From assembly GCA_047602055.1 (NCBI GenBank), contig JASGIG010000001.1, forward strand, positions 4,836,001 to 4,900,000: a stretch of DNA of 64,000 nt, read 5' to 3'. Each line of letters opens with the position of its first letter. Positions within the stretch are counted from its first letter, which is position 1. The position numbers and the translations under genes were made by a program. The DNA is from JAODBQ01 sp047602055. Its GTDB lineage: Bacteria; Actinomycetota; Acidimicrobiia; Acidimicrobiales; Ilumatobacteraceae. This document shows positions 1 to 8,900 of this stretch, one piece after another. Under the pieces are notes generated by a model. It saw only the letters and a list, made by a program, of their open reading frames with translations. It had not been told where the DNA came from and did not search any database.

Positions 1-548
1 CGGGAAAACCCGATGGAAAAATTGATGCAGCAGACCAGACTGTCATCTACCACAGCAATCCAAGGCTTATTTACGGGCTCAGCAATAGCTTCACGTTTAA
101 GAATTTCGATCTGAATATACTGTTCTCCGGATTTATCAGGAAGGCATGGGACCCGACGACCAGCATGAACAGCTCATCCATGCAGGGAAGGCTGAGACAA
201 TATGGATGGAATGTCTTCGCCTCGGTCAAAAACAGGTGGACTTATCTAAACCCTTCGGGTACATTGCCTACCGGGATTACCGATTTGATGTATGGCGGCT
301 ACCAGGGGAGCAGCGACTACTATGTCGTAAACGGCTCGTTCCTGAAATGTAAAAACCTGACTTTGGGGTATTCCTTACCGTCCTCTTTGCTGAAAGGAAA
401 AATAGGAGCCGTAAGGATCTATGCCGACTTCCAGAATTTGTTTACGCTGACATCAAGCCGGTTCAAGGGAATGGATCCAGAGGCCTCTCAGGACAACTAT
501 TACCCCTTAAGCAGAAGCTACACAGCCGGCATCAATGTCACATTCTAA
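1..548 (+). CDS. SusC-like TonB-dependent outer-membrane transporter, C-terminal fragment
   Basis: The frame is open from the first bases of the window (from base 3) to the stop at 548, so this is the last ~181 residues of a gene that starts upstream. The visible part has the end of a SusC/RagA barrel: alternating aromatic strands, the conserved stretch LKCKNLTLGYSLP, then RIYADFQNLFTLT and a final strand ending NVTF, with the C-terminal Phe expected for BAM-dependent insertion. SusC proteins import glycan oligomers across the outer membrane using TonB energy, with a SusD lipoprotein as lid. The SusD partner starts 26 bases downstream. The plug, TonB box and substrate cannot be judged from this fragment. 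Confidence 0.93.
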   Translation, partial: GKPDGKIDAADQTVIYHSNPRLIYGLSNSFTFKNFDLNILFSGFIRKAWDPTTSMNSSSMQGRLRQYGWNVFASVKNRWTYLNPSGTLPTGITDLMYGGYQGSSDYYVVNGSFLKCKNLTLGYSLPSSLLKGKIGAVRIYADFQNLFTLTSSRFKGMDPEASQDNYYPLSRSYTAGINVTF

Positions 549-574
549 ATTATCAACCTATTAATCAGATCGAA

Positions 575-2206
575 ATGAATTATATAAAAACCATGCAAAG
601 GAAGCTTTTCATTGGATGGCTTTTGCTATTCTCCCTGCTTGTCTTCTCCTGTAAAAAATCGACATTAAACAATGTCACCTATGGTACGTTTGGAGAATCC
701 TTCCCTTCCAATGCAAACGAAGCATTGGCAGCAGTCAACTACTGCTATACGGGAATGGTCCAGGAAACCATGTGGTCGCTGAACTGGAACTACCTGCGTC
801 CGGAGGACCTGGCATCTACAAACGAGCTCTATGTCAACTGGGGGTGGGACGGATTAAGGTCCTTTACCTACTTTACGCCCGATAACTTTCTGATGACGGA
901 GTCTCATTACTCCTATTATGTACGCCTGGTCTCTCAGATAACTGTATATATCGACAAGATAACCAATCTGTCTTCCCTGGATGCGGCTACGAGAAACAGA
1001 TACCTGGGTGAGCTGAAAGGCCTGAGGGGCTATTACAATGCCATTCTTTTCAGTCACTACGGGCCTGTCCCGGTGAGAATGAAAGCGGCTGAAGTGGACA
1101 ACCCTGCCGTTCCCTATATCCCCCGGCCTTCTTCAGATACCATGGTCAATTACATCGTGAGCGACCTTTCCGATGCTATCGCCGTGCTGCCCGATAAATT
1201 TACGGGTGATGACTATGGCAGGTTCTCTAAAGCGGCAGCACTTACCTGCAGAATGAAGCTATACATGAATCAGAAAAGGTGGTCCGACGCCATGGCTGAT
1301 GGGGAGGCCATCCAACAATTGGGATATAGCCTGATGCCCAATTATAATGACAATTTTGGTCCGGAAGCCAAGGGAGGAAATGCGGAGATCATCTTACCGA
1401 TTGTCTGTTCTCCCACGGGCGGCACATCCGGCGAATATGCCAACCTGTGGTTTGCTTATTGTCTGCCGGGAGACTACCAGGATCCCAGCGGTACGGCATT
1501 GGCAGCCTGGAATGGGTGGCGTATGCCATGGTCCACCTACCGGAAATTCGACACTGTTAATGACCAGCGTACATTACGCCTACTGCGATACTATCCCTGC
1601 AGCGCACGTGGAAATGGCCAGGTGGTTTGGAGAGATGCATGGACTGGTGATACGGCAGCTTCATTAACGGGCGGGAAAGTGACTGCGGCCGGTACGCTCA
1701 ACGGTGGGGCTGTTATGATGGGAAGAGGCCATTTCTCCTCCGGAGACGCCGGAGGGGCCATTCCGATGAAATTCGATGTCGATCACTCCGGACAAAACTC
1801 CGAGCAGATGGACATGGACTTCGTAGTATACAGATATGCCGACGTCTTGCTGCTGCTGGCTGAAGCCTATAACAACTCCGGGCGGACCAGCGATGCGATT
1901 ACTTTGATCAATCAGATCAGGACCCGTGCGGGTCTGGCGAATACTACAGCTGCCGATCAGGTCTCTGTACAGACGGCACTGGAAAATGAGCGGCTCTTCG
2001 AATTATGGTTTGAGTTCAACCGCAGGGAAGACCTGATCAGATGGGGCAAATACATTCAGCGCGCCATCGACGACGGTTCCTATCTGTTAAATGCCAACTG
2101 GAATTCGGGAAGTGCCGGTCCTCAGAAATACCTGCTCTACCCTATTCCGCGTACCGTGATATCGAAAAGCAATGGTATCGTAACGCAGAATCCGGGATAC
2201 GAATAA
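575..2206 (+). CDS. RagB/SusD family nutrient-uptake outer-membrane lipoprotein
   Basis: A 543-residue SusD-like protein. The N-terminus has a basic start, a hydrophobic core and a lipobox LVFSC with Cys26 as the probable lipidated residue; initiation at Met7 (593) would also work. The C-terminal half carries the usual SusD signatures ALTLINQIRTRAGL-like (seen as INQIRTRAGLANTT) and RREDLIRWGKY, and the protein ends with PIPR...GIVTQNPGYE, which is typical of the family. SusD proteins sit on the cell surface, bind glycan and close over the SusC barrel. It follows the SusC gene by 26 bases and precedes a DUF4832 lipoprotein, so the three are probably co-transcribed. The glycan bound is unknown. 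Confidence 0.95.
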   Translation: MNYIKTMQRKLFIGWLLLFSLLVFSCKKSTLNNVTYGTFGESFPSNANEALAAVNYCYTGMVQETMWSLNWNYLRPEDLASTNELYVNWGWDGLRSFTYFTPDNFLMTESHYSYYVRLVSQITVYIDKITNLSSLDAATRNRYLGELKGLRGYYNAILFSHYGPVPVRMKAAEVDNPAVPYIPRPSSDTMVNYIVSDLSDAIAVLPDKFTGDDYGRFSKAAALTCRMKLYMNQKRWSDAMADGEAIQQLGYSLMPNYNDNFGPEAKGGNAEIILPIVCSPTGGTSGEYANLWFAYCLPGDYQDPSGTALAAWNGWRMPWSTYRKFDTVNDQRTLRLLRYYPCSARGNGQVVWRDAWTGDTAASLTGGKVTAAGTLNGGAVMMGRGHFSSGDAGGAIPMKFDVDHSGQNSEQMDMDFVVYRYADVLLLLAEAYNNSGRTSDAITLINQIRTRAGLANTTAADQVSVQTALENERLFELWFEFNRREDLIRWGKYIQRAIDDGSYLLNANWNSGSAGPQKYLLYPIPRTVISKSNGIVTQNPGYE

Positions 2207-2230
2207 TCCGATTGAGCGCTCATCGCCGGG

Positions 2231-2258
2231 CGGCTCCTCCGTTCACGCCGGGGAGCCG
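2231..2258 (+). terminator. GC-rich hairpin after the susD-like gene
   Basis: CGGCTCCTC pairs with GGGGAGCCG (one G-T wobble) around a 10-base loop, 25 bases after the SusD stop. A T-rich stretch follows (tatatccttattttc) but not a tight T-run. It could attenuate transcription into the next gene or protect the susCD message from 3' decay. It is not a textbook terminator. Confidence 0.4.
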
Positions 2259-2305
2259 TCTATATCCTTATTTTCATCCTTTTCATTACGGATAAAATTA
2301 CTCAA

Positions 2306-3976
2306 ATGAAGAACATTCATTTCTCCATATGTTACTTAATGATGGCGTTGATTGTGTTGCCGGCATCTTGCGCCAAGCACAATCTTTTGAACAAAGTCAG
2401 CAGTGCGCAAGGGCTTTCGACCAGTGCGACTGCGACATCTTTTTCTGTCGATACCCTGGTTTATCTTACCGGCAATTATGCAGACGGTCCCAATAGTATC
2501 TCGCCGCAAAATCCGGACAGGGGTTTCCGGGGGGAAATCAGCATTAACGCCACTACGCTTAAAAATCAGTTCTCCAATATCGACTATTCCTCCAACTTTG
2601 GGGACGCCGTACTGGGTGAATTCAAGTCTCAAACGGCCAGCAATGATCTATCGGACAGTCTTGACCTGATGCAGGTCTACGTTTATCTGAGCAACGAAGC
2701 TACCGTTGCATTGAGCAGCCAGACGCTGACAAATATTCAATACATTATCAACGAATTGAAAAGAGTCAAGGCAAAAACTGTCCTTCGCTTTTCCTACGAT
2801 GACGGCAACCTCTATGAAGGGAGCGGAAGTACCGCATTGCATTACACAGTGCAAAACATTCAGCAGCATCTGAGTCAGCTACAGTCGCTATTGGCCCAAA
2901 ATCAAGGTCAGATCCCTGTTTTGGAGGCAGGTTTTGTAGGAGATTGGGGGGAATGGGGATCCAACTATTATATGTTCAGGAGCTACAATGATGCCACTGC
3001 GGTCATCATGTCATCCATTGTGAATGCACTACCTTCCAGCCGTCAGATGGTATTGCGGTATGTTTGGCTGAAGACCAACGCCTTGAATGGCGGCGGCACC
3101 TACACCCAGGGTATGGCAAACAGGTCCGGCTACCATAATGATTACTTTACAGGAGGTCTGATGAATAATGGTTCGGATTTTATTCCAGGCTCATCCGACT
3201 ACAATTCGGTGATGGCCAATACCAAAACATATAAACTATGGATGGATGGCGAAATGCCCTATTATGACACCGGCAGCGGTACTTATGCCTTTCATAGCCT
3301 TATCAACGCCTGGACCGTCCTGAAAATATTTGCGCAGCACCGCTATACCTCGTTCAGCATTGCCCACAACAATATGGAGTATAATGGAACAGGTAATACA
3401 AACATACGCTATTGGCGAAACAACTCGATTTCGTTAACTGACTTCATCAACAATAACGCGGGCAATGCTCCTGTGGATTCCGCTTATTTCCGGACCCAGG
3501 CGGGTAGCTATGTAACGCGCACCTATTTCGATTATTTTAAGGACCATTTTGGTTACCGGCTGATCTTGAAAGACTTTGGTTACAAGCCGACCTTCAACAC
3601 CAGCGACACCTCATTCACTGTAAAATTCGATCTAACCAACAGGGGCTTCTCGAATCCGATCAATTCACGGCCTGTATATCTGGCATTTGTCAATAAAACG
3701 ACCCATGCAGTCATCACGATTCCGCTGAATGCGGATGCGCAAAACTGGGATGTGGCTTCATTGACGGCTTCCTATCAGGTATCAGCAACACTCAGCCGTC
3801 CCTCTGCGCTGACTACAGGGAGTTACTTTATTGGCCTATGGCTGCCCGAGGCTTCCAGTGATTTACGGATGAATGCGGCGTACTGCATTCGGTTGTGCAA
3901 CAATGAAGTGAATTATTGGAGAGACTCCAACGGTCAGTATTTGATCAATGTCATCGGATCGGTAACTGTTCGATAA
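2306..3976 (+). CDS. DUF4874/DUF4832 domain lipoprotein
   Basis: A 556-residue secreted lipoprotein with lipobox LPASC (Cys22). After a Ser/Thr-rich linker the motif NPDRGFRGEI (around residues 69-78) opens a DUF4874-type region. EAGFVGDWGEWG (around 210) resembles the conserved acidic/aromatic core of that family, and FHSLINAWTVLKIFAQHRYTSF follows. The last ~130 residues, from about FGYRLILKDFGYKP, match the beta-sandwich DUF4832 pattern and end with NVIGSVTV. The biochemical function of these domains is not established; the fold resembles a TIM-barrel glycosidase plus an accessory sandwich. Its position directly after SusC/SusD suggests that it acts on or binds the glycan imported by that pair. 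Confidence 0.8.
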   Translation: MKNIHFSICYLMMALIVLPASCAKHNLLNKVSSAQGLSTSATATSFSVDTLVYLTGNYADGPNSISPQNPDRGFRGEISINATTLKNQFSNIDYSSNFGDAVLGEFKSQTASNDLSDSLDLMQVYVYLSNEATVALSSQTLTNIQYIINELKRVKAKTVLRFSYDDGNLYEGSGSTALHYTVQNIQQHLSQLQSLLAQNQGQIPVLEAGFVGDWGEWGSNYYMFRSYNDATAVIMSSIVNALPSSRQMVLRYVWLKTNALNGGGTYTQGMANRSGYHNDYFTGGLMNNGSDFIPGSSDYNSVMANTKTYKLWMDGEMPYYDTGSGTYAFHSLINAWTVLKIFAQHRYTSFSIAHNNMEYNGTGNTNIRYWRNNSISLTDFINNNAGNAPVDSAYFRTQAGSYVTRTYFDYFKDHFGYRLILKDFGYKPTFNTSDTSFTVKFDLTNRGFSNPINSRPVYLAFVNKTTHAVITIPLNADAQNWDVASLTASYQVSATLSRPSALTTGSYFIGLWLPEASSDLRMNAAYCIRLCNNEVNYWRDSNGQYLINVIGSVTVR

Positions 3977-4055
3977 ACCGATATTCCTTTACCTCCGTTT
4001 GTACCAGTAAATCCCACTACCAAAGGATTCTCCTGACGGCAGATGGGATTTTAGT
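3977..4055. other. Intergenic gap before the IS66 remnant
   Basis: A short AT-rich spacer between the stop of the DUF4832 gene and the decayed insertion-sequence end. No terminator or coding signal is seen in it. Confidence 0.4.
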
Positions 4056-4210
4056 TAACTACGCCCGCCCTCTCCATCAACAGATGTTTCGTATCCAACC
4101 GCCTGAGTTCATCTTGTCGTTGTCAATAACTTTTCAACGTAATTAAAATTAAGCTTTATAACGATGCGGGAGCAGATCGCGGATCTTGTTGATGGGGTAG
4201 CTTTCAATAG
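4056..4210 (-). mobile_element. Remnant of the 3' end of an IS66-type element
   Basis: Read on the minus strand, the frame ending at the stop 4149-4151 gives SIESYPINKIRDLLPHRYKA, which resembles the C-terminal tail of IS66-family TnpC transposases (…INKI.ELLPH.Y/W..). After the stop the sequence runs to GGGCGGGCGTAGTTAAC near 4056-4075, which looks like an IS66-type outer end rich in GCCCGCC. Only about 20 codons remain. The remnant joins directly, at about 4206-4210, to the truncated third paralog of the neighbouring small secreted gene, so an insertion followed by a deletion probably made this junction. The family assignment rests on a short motif. Confidence 0.5.
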
Positions 4211-4410
4211 AGTTTATGATATTTATCTGCGCTATCCACCTCTCCTTGCCCACTAACGTAAACTCTGAATAAAAATAACAATAGAAATAAAATAACGCTA
4301 ACTATCATCGTACCTATATTAAAAATCTCACCATTTTTATTAAACAACTGTTACATCGCCGGGCTTCCATTTCACTAAAGTCTGTATGTTATCCGGGTCC
4401 TTGTCATGAT
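4204..4410 (-). pseudogene. Third (and fourth) decayed copies of the putative immunity paralog
   Basis: This 207-base stretch is a diverged direct copy of 5060-5260, which spans the 3' end of one paralog, the spacer and the 5' start of the next. On the minus strand 4410-4340 encodes DKDPDNIQTLVKWKPGDVTVV then stop, matching the C-terminus of the intact gene at 5191. 4308-4204 encodes a 34-residue peptide, a signal-peptide-like start followed by GQGEVDSADKY, matching the N-terminus of the second copy before it runs out of frame into IS66 sequence. One array member is thus reduced to its last ~21 codons and the next to its first ~30. Confidence 0.75.
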
Positions 4411-4505
4411 TCTATTTTGTTACAATGAATCCGAATTACAGCTGTTAATCATCAGCTTAATATCACATTAACATGTCTTAATTAACGAATACAGGAATAA
4501 AACAG

Positions 4506-5157
4506 TCACGGCTTTCCCTGAATTGTAATATGAAGAAGATCAATATCTTTTCTATTCACAGAAACAACAAACTTTCTTTCATATACTTTAGAGTACCCCT
4601 GAAATACCCATTCCTTTCTCTTCTTCCGACTAAATTTAATATCAACACCTCCTATAAAAAAGAGGCGCATACTTAGATAAGGAATAAACAAAGCCATATC
4701 CTTACCATTTATAGAAAATTCATCCGATATATCGCTTAGAAAAAATTGCCCGCTGATAAACTTCATATCCCCATTTGCTTCATTTAATGCAACCAGGAAA
4801 TCGGATGAAATTATTGGCCCTCCAATCACCCTAGTAGTAGGCAAAACAGAATCGTCTGGAACGAAATCAATATGATCTAAACAGATTTTATATAAATGAA
4901 ACAAAGGATTTGGATACAACGAATCCAACTTTTCAATTTTCATACCCAGCTTATACCCATGATCCGGCAGTATTGAGTTATAAAAAAAAGACATCTGTAG
5001 GCTTCGCTGATATATATAATCTTTATTATGATTATGCAAGAGATCACACTCATAGAGTTTCTGATATTTATCTGCGCTATCCACCTCTCCTTGTCCATTT
5101 ACATATACTCTAAAAAAAAGATAACAATAGAAATAAAATAACTCTAACTATCGCCAT
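4506..5157 (-). pseudogene. Second paralog of the small secreted protein, frameshifted in a T8 tract
   Basis: The body (GTG at 5084 to stop at 4506) encodes 192 residues clearly homologous to the intact gene at 5191-5928, sharing DHGYKLGMKIEKLDSLYPNPLFHLYKI, the SNGEIKF/ANGDMKF region and VGG..I.F.RKKRK. A natural start lies at ATG 5157 with a signal-peptide-like stretch (MAIVRVILFLLLSFF). That reading frame hits TAG after a run of eight T on the coding strand (about 5112-5119). Comparison with the third copy shows one extra base there. With the frame restored the protein would read RVYVNGQGEVDSADKY. The cause could be phase variation at the homopolymer, decay, or a sequencing slip. Without the signal peptide the remaining protein would be cytoplasmic. 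Confidence 0.8.
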
Positions 5158-5190
5158 GCCTTATTTGTATTAAAAAATATCACCACTTTA

Positions 5191-5928
5191 TTAAACAACT
5201 GTTACATCACCGGGTTTCCATTTTATAAAAGTCTGTATGTTATCCGGATCTTTTCGGTCGACGATTATCTCGATGGGTCTTTTGAATATTTCAGAATATC
5301 CCTCAAAAATCCACTTTTTCCTTTTTTTCCTTTTGAATCGAATATTCGAGCCTCCTACATAAAAAGAACGAAGGGTTAGATAAGGAATAAAAGTTGCCAT
5401 ATCTTTTTTATTCACCGAAAAGTCATCCGCAATAAAACTTAAAAAGAATCTACCACTAACGAATTTAATTTCTCCATTAGACTCATCCAGTGCTATAAGA
5501 AAATTGCTGGTCGTGTTTGGACGCGAGCTTACGATAGAAGGCCGGTCCGATTTGTCTGATACGAATTCGAAATTATGTAAATATATTTTGTATAAATGAA
5601 ATCGATTATTAGGGTAAAAAGTATCTAATTTCTCAATAACCATTTGCAATTTATATCCATAATCTGGCATCAAAATATCATAAAATGCCTCCGCATTACT
5701 TCTGAACATTTCCTTAAAAAATAACCTATTGAATCGATAAGAAGCGTATCTGATATTATATGCGGCTATATTTTTATATACGTAGTTATATATATATTCC
5801 TGGGCATTCTTCTTAATGAAATAGTAGTCATACTTATCTAAATATCTCGACATACTATCAACATCGCTTTGCCCGTACAACGATAGTTTAAGACAAATGA
5901 ATAATGAAAGTAAGACTTTTCTAATCAT
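5191..5928 (-). CDS. Small secreted protein coupled to the RHS gene, candidate immunity protein
   Basis: A 245-residue protein with a clear Sec signal (MIRKVLLSLFICLKLSLYGQS, predicted cleavage after YG or QS) and no lipobox, so probably periplasmic. I do not recognise a named family. Its ATG overlaps the stop of the upstream RHS gene by 8 bases (ATGATTAG), which points to translational coupling. At least two decayed paralogs follow in tandem. Tandem homologous small genes directly after a polymorphic toxin are typical of immunity genes, and this is the basis for the proposed role. The body is mixed alpha/beta with a basic RFKRKKRKKW segment near residue 200. Function is inferred from context only; it could instead be an accessory secreted protein. 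Confidence 0.75.
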   Translation of the reverse strand: MIRKVLLSLFICLKLSLYGQSDVDSMSRYLDKYDYYFIKKNAQEYIYNYVYKNIAAYNIRYASYRFNRLFFKEMFRSNAEAFYDILMPDYGYKLQMVIEKLDTFYPNNRFHLYKIYLHNFEFVSDKSDRPSIVSSRPNTTSNFLIALDESNGEIKFVSGRFFLSFIADDFSVNKKDMATFIPYLTLRSFYVGGSNIRFKRKKRKKWIFEGYSEIFKRPIEIIVDRKDPDNIQTFIKWKPGDVTVV

Positions 5929-8900
5929 GATTATTGTTCTTTAATTCTTGTATATATTCTTCTTGGGCACCAGTGCGACCGGTCCATTTTTTTAGAAATT
6001 CGAGAGCTCGCTTATAATATATATCGAATTGTTTTTCGGCTTCATTAGCGGCTTGTCCATTCGGGTTTCCTTTGTCATGACCTTGCAACTTCGGATCCCC
6101 CTGTCTAAAGTGTGCTATTGCGCCGTGTGTCAAATCAAAAAATCCATGGCCTAACTCATGCGCAATTGTTTCTGCAATTTCTCTTGGGCTTAAACTCCGA
6201 TCAACGGTTAATGCTGGATTACTTAATCGCGCTAACTTATTTGCTTCTTCGTCTGTTATCTTTATTCTCTTAGGTCCTTCATCTGAGTTTATTTCCTTGG
6301 AAAATGACGTTCTGTCGTCCTGCAACTTAGAAGAAAAGCGGAAATCGGTTTCAAATTTTCCTTTTTGATCAATCTTATCAGGTCCGCTTTCAAAAGAAAC
6401 TTTGCTTCTACTACCTGTCGAAAGATCAGGTGCCGCTTGAGGAATAAGATCTGCAAAAGCCATCGGTATCTTAACTGGCGCGTTTTGCAGCGCATTATAT
6501 TCCATCGGATTTGTTAATTCCACAATAGCCAATGCCTGCTTGAATTTGGAAATTTCTTCCGCAGTACCAGTAGGCGTAAGCGTATCGCCTGCGATGTCGA
6601 TAAATTTTAAGGGGTCGTTGCCTGCGTAGGCATAAGGCGTAAGGATAGAATACTTGTCTGCCCGGCTGTCAATCACATTCCACCTGCCAATCTGAGGGTC
6701 GTAAAAACGTTTGCCATAATCATATTCCTCAAGCCCTGAACCATCACCAAATTCTTTGTTCTGCAACTCCTTGCCGTTGAATCGATACTTATTCTCGGCA
6801 TAGCCACTCTTCAGCGCCTTATCGCTAATACCAGCCATGGTTAGGCCGTATGGATAGAGATGGGTCTCCTCTGTGATGGGTCCTGATCGAAACTTGATGC
6901 TGAGGTTGTCGAAGGATACCGGCCAATTGGCCGTCTCGTTAGAAACGTAAACATACAAAAATCCGCTTTTCGCAACAACTATTCCTGATTGCGCCAGCGT
7001 GCCCAACGTGCCTGCTGCTATATTTCCCACCGGCAGGGCACCGCTTTGCACCGAATCATATTTAAACTGATTGTCCAGGAACACGTAGTTGAGATAGGCC
7101 TTCGGCTTGCCACTCGGATTTGGTTCTTTGTTGGTAATGAACGAGTTGAGCGCGGTATATAAGGGACCTCCCGTTGCATTCAACTGCCCCATCGTCCCCT
7201 TCAATCCACCCGTAACACCGAATATGCCGGTGGCCAGCGAATTCAACGCATCGGTCAAAGAAGAATTGTTCGTAGATCCGCTTTGCGCGGTGTAGTAAGA
7301 CTTAACCCCTATATCCAATACATCTCCAGCCATAATTTTCAATATTATCGCTGGCCCCAGGATCCGGCCCGAGTTTCCATTCAGTATGGCGACACTATCA
7401 TTCGGATTGGTGACGCTGGTGTCTACCGGAACCCCAGCCAACACACGTGAATAGGATGTTTGCGGAATATTGTAAAACAACGCATTCTCCTTCGGCCGGT
7501 ACGCTGCCTCCATCGAGGCCAGATAGAGAGAAGTATCCCGCTGCTGCGTCAAGACCATCCGGACATTGTTGAGGTGATCTTTTTCAAAGAAGTCATACTC
7601 CCATTTGTAGCCGCCGGAACCATTGGTATAGTTATGATAGGCCCATCTAGCCCTCCCCTCTTCATGCCCCATAAATTGCAGGGTGTCGACTCCACCGGAA
7701 GGATTGGTGATAGAATCTCCCTGCTGATAAACAAAACCGGCAATGTATAAAGTCGTTGTTGCATGACGGGAGATAGAATCCATTACCTGCTTGGCCAGCT
7801 TGTTGCCCGTCGCATCGTATGTGTACATGATATTTCCCTTACCCTTGATATGCACCTGCTGCGGGAGGTTCAGGTAATTGTAGATGATAGTATCTATTCC
7901 TTTATTGTAATCGACCGTCAGGCTGCCAATGCCGTTATAGATATAATCGGAATCCAACTTCGTCCCTTTGTAGTGGAAGTCCCCTAGCATTGAAAGAGAG
8001 TCATTGGCTCCATCATTGACCCGCCGTAGCTTATTGCTGTTGGTATTGTACGTGTATTGCAGGGAATCAATGTCCATGCTGCCACCGAGCTTGAATCCCC
8101 GCTGGGTCATCGATGTAATTCCTCCATTGGCGTCATACTGGAGGCCATTTACCGTAAAATCGATGAAACTATTGCTCCAGCCTCCGCCCGCATTCTGATT
8201 AAAATTGGCGCCCGTGAGCCGGTTTACATTGTCGTAGGTAAAATCATATTTTCGTTTAACGCTGTCCCCGGCGCTTTTCCAGGTCAACCCGGCTATATTG
8301 CCATTGTACATCGGAACGTAACTGGCGCCCGTCACCGAGGCCGCCGCATCATACCCCAGCTCAATTCCGAAATAGTTCGTCTTTCCTCCACCGACATATT
8401 GCCGGTTGATCCCGGTCACCCATCCCCGGATATTGTATTCGTATATAAGACTATCCACCGCATTGCCGAGGTATTTGGCGCGTACCTGCCCCAGCTCGTT
8501 GTACTGAATTGAATCGATCAACTGATCACTGGCCGCTCCGTCTATATTCTTATAGACAGATTTGAGCCGTAATCCTCCGTCATATGACAATTTAGTCAGA
8601 ATGGTATGTCCCTGGACCGTATTCCCTGCTTTCTTATGAGAAAACAAGTTTCGGAGCGGCTTACCTGTGAAATTATACTGTATCGTCGTCGTATCTACAC
8701 CTCCTGTATAATTGACAGCCTGCGTCTGGATATTCCTGCCCCGGTCGTCGTAAAAGCTAGCAGCATACAAGTATTGCGAACCACCGATCACCTTAGCCAT
8801 GGATCCCGTTTGCATGCCCCTGGTGATTGGATATGCCGTGATCTGTGTGGCGTAAGTTGGGGAAGTATTATAGCTGGTGATAAAGTTGCTGCTATTGGTA

